Source: Burkholderia sp. Leaf177
GTDB lineage: Bacteria > Pseudomonadota > Gammaproteobacteria > Burkholderiales > Burkholderiaceae
DNA length: 64,000 nt
Assembly (NCBI RefSeq): GCF_001424345.1
Contig: NZ_LMPF01000023.1
Location: 234,165-298,164, forward strand
Reading direction: 5' to 3'
Part shown: piece by piece, positions 16,609-26,286 of the stretch
How positions within the stretch are numbered: the stretch's first letter is position 1
How the letters are laid out: each line of letters starts with the position of its first letter
Program-made: the position numbers and the translations under genes
Notes under the pieces: model-generated
What the model was told of the DNA's origin: nothing
The model's database searches: none
The model's input: the letters and a program-made list of their open reading frames with translations, nothing else

Positions 16609-18820
16609 GCGCACCGACGACCGCAGCCTGACCGAAGGCCTGCATCCGCTCGATATCGACGCGCTCGTCGAGGCGCGGCATCCCGATCCGTTTTCCAAGC
16701 TCGGCTTGCATCAGACCGATACCGGCCCGGTAGTGCGCGTGCTGCTGCCCGGCGCGACCAGCGTGCAGGTCCTCGCGCGCGACGGCAGCGCGCCGCTCGG
16801 CACGCTCACGCAGATTCATCCCGCGGGGCTTTTTGTTGGGTTTATCGACGAGATGCAGCCTTACCGGTTAAATATCGACTGGCACGGCACGCCGCAAGAA
16901 GTCGCCGATACCTATTCGTTCGGCCCGGTTCTCGACGAAGACGCGCTCAACCGCATTTCATGGGGCGATCCGTATGCGGTGCTCGAATGCCTGGGTTCGC
17001 GGCCGGTCGTGCATGGCGGTGTATCGGGTGTGCGTTTTGCCGTCTGGGCACCAAATGCGCGTCGCGTTTCCGTGGTCGGCGACTTCAATTCGTGGGACGG
17101 CCGGCGTCACCCCATGCGCCTTCGCCACAACGCGGGCGTCTGGGAATTGTTCGTCCCGGGCCTCGGCGCGGGCACGCGCTACAAATACGAAATCATCACG
17201 CGCGAAGGCCATGCGCTGCCGTTGAAAGCCGACCCGTGCGCGATGCAAAGCGAACGGCCGCCGGCGACGGCATCGGTGGTTGCAGATGCGGATGCCATCG
17301 ACGGATACAGCTGGACCGACAGCGAATGGATGAACACCAAGCGCGGCCCAAAGCAGACCGTCGACGCGCCGATCTCGATTTACGAAGTCCACGCGGAATC
17401 GTGGCTGCGCGTGCCTGAAGATGGCAACCGCGGTTTGAACTGGCATGAACTTGCCGAGCGTTTGATCCCCTATGCAAAGAGCATGGGTTTCACGCACCTT
17501 GAATTCATGCCCGTTGCCGAGCATCCGTTTGGTGGATCGTGGGGATATCAGCCGTTGGGGCAATTTGCGCCATCGGCACGATTCGGGACGCCTGAGCAAT
17601 TCGCGGAGTTCGTGAACCGCGCGCATGAGGCTGAGCTCGGGATCATTCTCGACTGGGTTCCGGCGCATTTCCCGAACGACGCGCATGGTCTTTATCAGTT
17701 CGACGGCACGCCGCTTTACGAGCATGCCGATCCGCGCGAGGGTTATCACCAGGACTGGAACACGATGATCTACAACCTCGGGCGCAACGAGGTGAGTGCG
17801 TTCCTGGTGGCGTCCGGGCTGGCGTGGCTGAAGCGTTATCACGTCGATGGGCTGCGCGTGGACGCGGTGGCATCGATGTTGTATCGCGACTATTCGCGGA
17901 AAGCCGACGAATGGGTGCCGAACATTTACGGCGGCCGTGAAAATCTCGAATCGATTGCGTTTTTAAAACGCCTGAATCACGAGGTCCGCCAGATCCCGGG
18001 CGCGATCACGATTGCAGAAGAATCGACGGCGTGGCCGGGCGTGACGGCGCGCGTCGAAGATGGCGGATTGGGTTTTGATTTCAAGTGGAACATGGGCTGG
18101 ATGCACGACACGCTGCATTACATGGAAGAAGATCCTGTGTACAGGCAGTACCACCACAACATGTTCACTTTCGGGATGGTCTACGCGTATTCCGAGCGCT
18201 TTGTATTGCCGCTTTCCCACGATGAAGTCGTGCATGGGAAGGGATCGTTGATCGGCAAGATGCCGGGCGATCACTGGCAGAAATTTGCCAATCTGCGGGC
18301 ATATCTAGGTTTTATGTGGACGCACCCGGGCAAGAAATTGTTGTTCATGGGTGGTGAATTTGGTCAGTTCGCCGAGTTCAATCACGATGCATCGCCGCAT
18401 TGGCATTTGCTTGATGATCCGTACCACGGCGGATTGCAGAAGCTCGTTCGCGATTTGAACAAGGTGTACGGGGCGGAGCCGGCGCTTCATAAGCTCGATA
18501 GCGATCCGCGTGGTTTTGACTGGCTCGTGGGGGATGATTCCGGGAATAGCGTGTTTGCTTTCCGGCGGACGGATGGTGAAGGGCGTGAGTGTGTGGTGAT
18601 ATCGAATATGACGCCGGTGCCCCGGCAGGGGTATAGGGTTGGGTTGCCGTGCGGCGGGCGATGGACGGAGATTCTTAATTCCGATGCTTCGGTTTATGGG
18701 GGATCGAATGTGGGGAATGGCGGCGTTATTCATGCCGAGGAGATTTCTAGTCATGGGCGAGAGTTTTCTGTTGCGCTAGTGTTGCCACCGTTGGCTACGA
18801 TTGTGTTGAGGCTGGACTGA
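16589..18820 (+). CDS. glgB: 1,4-alpha-glucan branching enzyme
   Basis: Predicted 743-residue branching enzyme that forms alpha-1,6 links in glucan. An N-terminal N1 domain and a CBM48 domain (VSGVRFAVWAPNARRVSVVGDFNSW, given in parts: FAVWAPNA and VVGDFNSWDG) precede the GH13 barrel. Catalytic residues are Asp425 in GLRVDAVASM and Glu478 in TIAEESTAWPG, with the PLSHDEVVHGKGS block after them. Length is close to the usual 730. ATG 16589 has AAGGA at 16576-16580 and overlaps the end of treS, implying translational coupling; a second ATG at 16601 is possible. The last 80 codons use noticeably more G/T-rich codons than the rest, running into the repeat block that follows. Confidence 0.95.
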   Translation: METNMNKRTDDRSLTEGLHPLDIDALVEARHPDPFSKLGLHQTDTGPVVRVLLPGATSVQVLARDGSAPLGTLTQIHPAGLFVGFIDEMQPYRLNIDWHGTPQEVADTYSFGPVLDEDALNRISWGDPYAVLECLGSRPVVHGGVSGVRFAVWAPNARRVSVVGDFNSWDGRRHPMRLRHNAGVWELFVPGLGAGTRYKYEIITREGHALPLKADPCAMQSERPPATASVVADADAIDGYSWTDSEWMNTKRGPKQTVDAPISIYEVHAESWLRVPEDGNRGLNWHELAERLIPYAKSMGFTHLEFMPVAEHPFGGSWGYQPLGQFAPSARFGTPEQFAEFVNRAHEAELGIILDWVPAHFPNDAHGLYQFDGTPLYEHADPREGYHQDWNTMIYNLGRNEVSAFLVASGLAWLKRYHVDGLRVDAVASMLYRDYSRKADEWVPNIYGGRENLESIAFLKRLNHEVRQIPGAITIAEESTAWPGVTARVEDGGLGFDFKWNMGWMHDTLHYMEEDPVYRQYHHNMFTFGMVYAYSERFVLPLSHDEVVHGKGSLIGKMPGDHWQKFANLRAYLGFMWTHPGKKLLFMGGEFGQFAEFNHDASPHWHLLDDPYHGGLQKLVRDLNKVYGAEPALHKLDSDPRGFDWLVGDDSGNSVFAFRRTDGEGRECVVISNMTPVPRQGYRVGLPCGGRWTEILNSDASVYGGSNVGNGGVIHAEEISSHGREFSVALVLPPLATIVLRLD

Positions 18821-18830
18821 ACGGGGGGTT

Positions 18831-19232
18831 GGTCGGGGTTAGTGCTGGGTTGCTGCTGTTTAAGCTTTCGCGGGTTTTGTGTTTTCTATTCTCTCTTGCA
18901 CTGTTAGCCACTGTCCGTGGCGGGACTTCATTTCTTTGTCCAACGGCGACAAAGAAACGAAGCAAAGAAAACGCCTTCCAACCGCTAATTCTTAAGTGTC
19001 CACATGTCCGTGGCGGGACTTCATTTCTTTGTCCAACGGCGACAAAGAAACGAAGCAAAGAAAACGCCTTCCAACCGCTAATTCTTAAGTGTCCACAGCG
19101 TGCAGTGAAAACTGCGTGGCACGCAAGAAGCACCCCCAGCGCATAACCCCGACCACTTGAAACCCTCCCCCTCCGTTCACGGATACCCACACGCTTCGCC
19201 ACCAGTGTGGGAATCCACTAACTCGGAAACCC
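18831..19232. repeat. Left arm of a large imperfect inverted repeat
   Basis: This 402-base arm pairs with the reverse complement of 19383-19691. The outer end GGTCGGGGTT matches AACCCCGACC on the right, the middle matches over long runs (GTTAGCCACTGTCCGTGG and following) and the inner end CGGAAACCC matches GGGTTTCCG. The arm is exactly 93 bases longer than its partner, which is the length of a perfect tandem duplication inside it. No transposase or other conserved gene is present. Confidence 0.85.
18912..19097. repeat. Perfect 93-bp tandem duplication
   Basis: 18912-19004 and 19005-19097 are identical. Each unit contains a hairpin, TTTCTTTGTC, a 7-base loop and GACAAAGAAA (18931-18957 in the first copy). 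The right arm of the inverted repeat has one similar unit at 19518-19610. Complete identity of the two copies implies recent duplication. Ninety-three is a multiple of three, so the open frame crossing the region stays open, but I see no sign that it encodes a real protein. Confidence 0.92.
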
Positions 19233-19382
19233 AGCGCCCACCAGTTCAGGGCAACGAAGACTTAGCCGTGTTGGCGGCAACCAGACGATAACCCTGCGCG
19301 GAGCGTACGCACGGTGAGGTCTTGGACGAATTTCGAGATGCGGGAAATGGTTACGAGCTCAAGCCGAAAATATGTGTATGCC

Positions 19383-19691
19383 GGGTTTCCGTATTAACGG
19401 ATTCCGACGTTGGTGGCGAAGCGTGTGGGTATCTGTTGCCGGAGGGAGAGGGTTTCAAGAGGACGCGGTTATGCGCTGAGGGTGCTTCTTGCGTGCCACG
19501 CAGTTGTCGCTGCACGCTGTGGACACTTAAGAATTAGCGGTGGAGAGGCGTTTTCTTTGCTTCGTTTCTTTGTCGCCGTTGGACAAAGAAATGAAGTCCC
19601 GCCACGGACAGTGGCTAACAGTGATAAAGAGAACAGCTAAAACAGAACCCGCGAGGACCTGAAAAGCAGCAACCCGGCACGAACCCCGACC
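19383..19691. repeat. Right arm of the large inverted repeat
   Basis: This 309-base arm is the imperfect reverse complement of the left arm without its extra 93-bp unit. The best-conserved core is 19500-19621. A central spacer of 150 bases (19233-19382) has no recognisable gene. Confidence 0.85.
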
Positions 19692-19714
19692 GCTACTGTG
19701 AAACAGGCCCGCCA

Positions 19715-19795
19715 CGGCCAAAGCGAACAGCAAAGACAAAACCCGCAAAGACCCAAACAGTAAAAACCCACCCAAACCCCAACCCCAAAACCCCA
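19715..19795. repeat. Decayed third copy of the repeat end
   Basis: The segment with GAACAGC, ACAAAACCCGC and CCCCAACCCC resembles the outer end of the right arm (19630-19691: GAACAGC, ACAGAACCCGC, CCCCGACC) in the same orientation. Similarity is partial, so this is a tentative direct-repeat remnant just before glgX. Confidence 0.45.
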
Positions 19796-19816
19796 TCGAG
19801 TGCGAACGAAAATTCT

Positions 19817-22084
<2,268 letters not shown>

Positions 22085-22178
22085 TTGACGTAGCGATAAA
22101 TGCGGCGAACGTGGCGAATGATCAAAGCCTACGCACCCTAGCCAAGTATCTGAAAGCGCACTTGAAGGCAAAGAGACC

Positions 22179-24050
22179 ATGTCTGAAACTCCCATTGACC
22201 CGCACAAGCGCCAACACGCTCATTGCCTGCCGTTCGGCGCCCACCTCACCGACGCCGGCCACACGCGGTATCGGTTCTGGGCGCCATCGCTCAAAGCGGT
22301 TCAGCTCGAACTGCTTGAAGGCGACCAGCAACCCAGGCTCATCGATATGAACGCGACAGGCGACGGCTGGTACGAAGCCGTGGCCGAAGGTGGCGCGGGT
22401 ACGCGCTATCGCTACAGACTGAACGACGATCTGGCCGTGCCGGATCCCGCATCGCGTTTTCAGCCCGAAGACGTCAATGGCCCGAGCGAGGTCATCGATC
22501 CACGCGCGTTCCGGTGGGAAAACACGAGCTGGCATGGCCGGCCGTGGGAAGAAACCGTGCTCTATGAATTGCACGTCGGCACGCTCGGCGGTTATGCCGG
22601 CGTGACGAAGCGCCTCGAAGAACTGGCGCATCTCGGCGTGACGGCGATCGAGCTGATGCCGCTCAATGACTTCAGCGGCACGCGCAACTGGGGTTACGAC
22701 GGCGTGCTGCCTTACGCGCCGGATTCGGCATATGGCACGCCGGAAGAACTGAAGACGCTTATCGATACCGCGCATGGTCTCGGCCTGATGGTTTTCCTCG
22801 ACGTGGTCTACAACCACTTCGGCCCGGACGGCAATTACCTGAGCGCGTACGCAAAGACTTTTTTCCGCGAAGGCGTGAATACGCCGTGGGGCCCGGCGAT
22901 CGATTTCGAACGCCCGCAAGTGCGCGATTTTTTCTTCGATAACGCCATCTACTGGCTCAACGAATATCGATTCGACGGCTTGCGTCTGGACGCCGTGCAC
23001 GCCATCAACGACGACGAATGGCTGCGCGAATTGGCGGACCGCGTGCGTTCGTCGGTGGAACACGGGCGCCATGTGCATCTTGTGCTCGAGAACGAGAACA
23101 ACACGTCGAATTTGCTGGAATCGCATTTCAACGCGCAATGGAGCGACGACTCGCACAACACCTTGCACGTGTTGCTGACCGGCGAAGACGAAAGCTATTA
23201 CGGCGCCTACAGCCAGGATCCGATACACAAACTCGCCCGCGTCCTGAGCGAAGGTTTTGTGTATCAAGGCGAGCCATCGCCCATTCACGATGGAGAACCG
23301 CGCGGCGAACCGAGCGGTCATTTGCCGCCGACCGCATTCGTGATGTTCTTGCAGAACCACGACCAGGTTGGCAACCGGGCGATGGGCGACCGGCTGCGCA
23401 CGCTGACCACGGAAGACGCGCTGTACGCCGCAACAGGCTTGATGCTGTTGTCGCCGCAAATCCCCATGTTGTTCATGGAAGAGCAGCACGGTTCCACGCA
23501 ACCGTTCCTGTTCTTCACGGATTATCACGACGAACTCGCCGATGCCGTGCGCGAAGGACGCCGCAAGGAATTCGCGAAATTCACCGTTTTCACCGACGAA
23601 AAGCGCCGCGCGCAAATTCCGGATCCGAACCATATCGACACGTTCAAGATGTCGTCGCCGGACGCATCAAAACTTGCCGCCGATCACAACGACTGGCTGC
23701 ATTTCTATCGCTCGGCGCTGGCTGTGCGCACGAAGCTCCTGATGTCGCGCCTGAAGAATTCGAAGGCGCTGGGCGCGAAGGTGATCGGTGAAAAGGCGGT
23801 CGTCGCGAACTGGCGGCTTGGCGATGGCAGCACGTATTCCATCGCGCTGAATCTCGGCCGCGAACCGGTTCAACTCGCGGGTCATCCGCCAGGCAAGGTC
23901 GTCTTCGAAACGCCGGCGCGCGCACGCGATTCCGCGGATAAGGGCGAGCTTGGCGCCGAGACTTTTATCGCGTGGCTGACGGGCGATTTCGCCGATGCCG
24001 CGTTCAATCATGACGCCCGCCGCGTCAAAGCTTCGGGGAAAACCTCGTGA
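22179..24050 (+). CDS. treZ: Malto-oligosyltrehalose trehalohydrolase
   Basis: Predicted 623-residue GH13 hydrolase that releases trehalose from malto-oligosyltrehalose made by TreY. An N-terminal E-set domain (FGAHLTDAGHTRYRFWAPS) precedes the barrel. Nucleophile Asp271 is in GLRLDAVHAIND and the acid is Glu304 or Glu306 in LENENN, followed by FLQNHDQVGNRA. Length is typical. A purine-rich AAAGAGA lies before ATG 22179. The stop overlaps the malQ start by four bases (GTGA), and treY follows malQ, so the three genes form one unit. Confidence 0.93.
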   Translation: MSETPIDPHKRQHAHCLPFGAHLTDAGHTRYRFWAPSLKAVQLELLEGDQQPRLIDMNATGDGWYEAVAEGGAGTRYRYRLNDDLAVPDPASRFQPEDVNGPSEVIDPRAFRWENTSWHGRPWEETVLYELHVGTLGGYAGVTKRLEELAHLGVTAIELMPLNDFSGTRNWGYDGVLPYAPDSAYGTPEELKTLIDTAHGLGLMVFLDVVYNHFGPDGNYLSAYAKTFFREGVNTPWGPAIDFERPQVRDFFFDNAIYWLNEYRFDGLRLDAVHAINDDEWLRELADRVRSSVEHGRHVHLVLENENNTSNLLESHFNAQWSDDSHNTLHVLLTGEDESYYGAYSQDPIHKLARVLSEGFVYQGEPSPIHDGEPRGEPSGHLPPTAFVMFLQNHDQVGNRAMGDRLRTLTTEDALYAATGLMLLSPQIPMLFMEEQHGSTQPFLFFTDYHDELADAVREGRRKEFAKFTVFTDEKRRAQIPDPNHIDTFKMSSPDASKLAADHNDWLHFYRSALAVRTKLLMSRLKNSKALGAKVIGEKAVVANWRLGDGSTYSIALNLGREPVQLAGHPPGKVVFETPARARDSADKGELGAETFIAWLTGDFADAAFNHDARRVKASGKTS

Positions 24051-26281
24051 GCACGATCACCACACCGCCGGCCACGTCCGGCCAAGCACCCACGCCGCCC
24101 ACGCCCATCGAGGCGCTTGCCATCAAGGCCGGTTTCGAAGTCGAGTGGCAGGACGCGCACAAGCAAACGCAACGCGTGCCGGAAGAAACGCTGACTGTGC
24201 TGCTGGAACGACTTGGTCTGCCTTGCGGCAACGCCGCGCAGTTGAAGCAAAGCACTGCCACGCTCGACGCCGAGCTGGCCGGCCGCAAGCTGCCGCCGCT
24301 GATGACCGCTGAAATCGACCGCGCCATTGCGCTGCCGGTGGCGGCTGTGAAAACCGGCGCGCGGTATCGGATAGAGCTTGAAAGCGGCGCTGTGATCGAC
24401 GGACGATTCACGTCGCCACGCGGCGAAACCGCGTTGCTCTCGCCGATCTCCGAGCCGGGATATCACACGCTCGTGATCAACGAGCAGCGCACGACGCTCG
24501 CCGTGGCACCGGCGCGCTGCTTTACCGTCGACGACGCCTGGCGCGCGATCGAATCCGACGCGAAAAAAGCCCCGCCGATGTGGGGCGTCGCCGCCCAGGT
24601 TTACGGTTTGCGGCGCGCGGGCGACGGCGGTGTCGGCGATTACACCGCGCTTGCCACGCTCGCCGCCGAGAGCGCGAAGCGTGGCAGCCACGCCGTTGCG
24701 ATCAGCCCGATGCACGCCATGTTCAGCGCCGAGCCGAACAAGTTCAGCCCGTATTCGCCGTCGTCGCGCTTGTTCCTGAATATCGCGCATATCGATCCGG
24801 CGGCGGTGATGGGCGCGGAAGCTGCGCAGAACGCGATCGAGACAGCCAATGTCGCCGATGAATTCGCCAAGCTCGAAGCGCTGCAACTCATCGACTGGCC
24901 GCGCGTGGTGACGGCGAAGCTGGCGGTGCTGCGCGCGCTTTTCGCCCAGCTGAAGTCGCAAACCGACAACTCGCTGCACCAGGACTTTGCGAAGTTCGTC
25001 AAACATGGCGGACGCGCGCTGGAAGACCACGCGCGTTTCGAAGCGCTGCAGGCGGCGCAGTTGAAGGAATCCGGCGAAGGCCATTGGCGCAACTGGTCGA
25101 ACGATCTGGACGATCCACGCAGCCACGCCGTCGCCGAATTCGCCGATGCGCATAAAGAAGAAGTCGAATTTTTCCTGTTCGCGCAATGGCTCGCGGCGAA
25201 AGGTTTGTCGCATGCGCAACACGTGGCGCGCGATTCCGGCATGGCGATCGGGCTGATCGCGGATCTCGCCGTGGGCTGCGACAGCGCGGGAAGTCACGCC
25301 TGGTCGTATCGCGATGAAATGCTGCAAGGCGTGTCCGTCGGCGCGCCGCCCGATCTGTTCAACCAGAAAGGGCAATCGTGGGGACTCACCACGTTCTCGC
25401 CACGCGCCATGCGCACGCAGGGCTTCACGGCGTTTATCGACATGCTGCGGGCCGCATTCACGCTCGCGGGCGGTATTCGTATCGATCACATTCTCGGCTT
25501 GCGCCGTTTGTGGCTCGTGCCCGATGGCGAAAGCGCGAAGAACGGCGCGTACCTCCGCTATCCGCTTGAAGATTTGTTGCGCCTGATCGCGCTTGAATCG
25601 TGGCGGCATAAAGCGATTGTGATTGGCGAAGACCTCGGCACCGTCCCGCCGGGTTTTCGCGAGCGGCTGCAAGAACATGGACTGCTCGGCATTCGCGTCC
25701 TGTGGTTCGAACGCGCCGAGGAAGGTCCCGGTTTCAAGGCGCCCGCGGATTGGGACCACGATGTTTCCGCGACCACGACCACGCACGATCTGCCGACCGT
25801 AACCGGCTGGTGGACCGGCGAAGATATTGTGTGGCGCTCGAAGATCGGCCAGACCGCGGTTCGCGCCGATGGTAAGGACCCCGTCGAACTGGCGCAGGCG
25901 GAACGCGGTGAGGATCGCGAATTGCTGTGGACTGCTTTTCAGGATGCCGGCGTTGCCGCGCCGGATGTCAGCATTGCCGCCGATATCTCGCCGCAAACGG
26001 CGCCGGTCGACGAAGCGCTTGCGTTCGTGGCATCCACGCCCGCGCCGCTCGTCACTTACCCGCTGGAAGACTTGCTCGGGCTCGCCGAGATGCCGAACCT
26101 GCCCGGTTCTATCGACGAGCATCCGAACTGGCGCCGGCGGCTGGCCGTTCCCGTACCAGAACTGTTCGATGACGATTCATTCGTTGACCGGCTGCTTGCC
26201 ATCGATCAGGCCCGACAGAAATCCGCCCATACGAAGGCGGCCGCGCATGACACCGCGCATAACGCATCACCCACTGACTGA
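24047..26281 (+). CDS. malQ: 4-alpha-glucanotransferase (amylomaltase)
   Basis: Predicted 744-residue GH77 disproportionating enzyme that transfers maltodextrin segments between chains and so reshapes short glucans. Catalytic blocks are nucleophile Asp480 in GGIRIDHILGLRRLW and acid Glu528 in VIGEDLGTVPPG, then TTHDLPTVTGWW. The first 150 residues form the extra N-terminal domain seen in bacterial MalQ of this size. GTG 24047 overlaps the treZ stop by four bases, which supports it as start by coupling. treY begins five bases after its stop. It probably converts GlgX products to chains long enough for TreY. Confidence 0.93.
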   Translation: MSTITTPPATSGQAPTPPTPIEALAIKAGFEVEWQDAHKQTQRVPEETLTVLLERLGLPCGNAAQLKQSTATLDAELAGRKLPPLMTAEIDRAIALPVAAVKTGARYRIELESGAVIDGRFTSPRGETALLSPISEPGYHTLVINEQRTTLAVAPARCFTVDDAWRAIESDAKKAPPMWGVAAQVYGLRRAGDGGVGDYTALATLAAESAKRGSHAVAISPMHAMFSAEPNKFSPYSPSSRLFLNIAHIDPAAVMGAEAAQNAIETANVADEFAKLEALQLIDWPRVVTAKLAVLRALFAQLKSQTDNSLHQDFAKFVKHGGRALEDHARFEALQAAQLKESGEGHWRNWSNDLDDPRSHAVAEFADAHKEEVEFFLFAQWLAAKGLSHAQHVARDSGMAIGLIADLAVGCDSAGSHAWSYRDEMLQGVSVGAPPDLFNQKGQSWGLTTFSPRAMRTQGFTAFIDMLRAAFTLAGGIRIDHILGLRRLWLVPDGESAKNGAYLRYPLEDLLRLIALESWRHKAIVIGEDLGTVPPGFRERLQEHGLLGIRVLWFERAEEGPGFKAPADWDHDVSATTTTHDLPTVTGWWTGEDIVWRSKIGQTAVRADGKDPVELAQAERGEDRELLWTAFQDAGVAAPDVSIAADISPQTAPVDEALAFVASTPAPLVTYPLEDLLGLAEMPNLPGSIDEHPNWRRRLAVPVPELFDDDSFVDRLLAIDQARQKSAHTKAAAHDTAHNASPTD

Positions 26282-26286
26282 ACACC

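Noticed and set aside
18912..19097. Possible CRISPR repeats
   Set aside because: Only two directly abutting 93-bp units with no spacers and no cas genes.
18829..19146. 105-codon frame with a repeated CPTATKKRSKENAF peptide
   Set aside because: It is the translation of the 93-bp tandem repeat and inverted-repeat arm; there is no ribosome site or independent coding signal. Similar predicted proteins are likely repeat-derived annotation noise.
24008..26122. 704-codon open frame on the minus strand
   Set aside because: Antisense to malQ, which has complete GH77 motifs.
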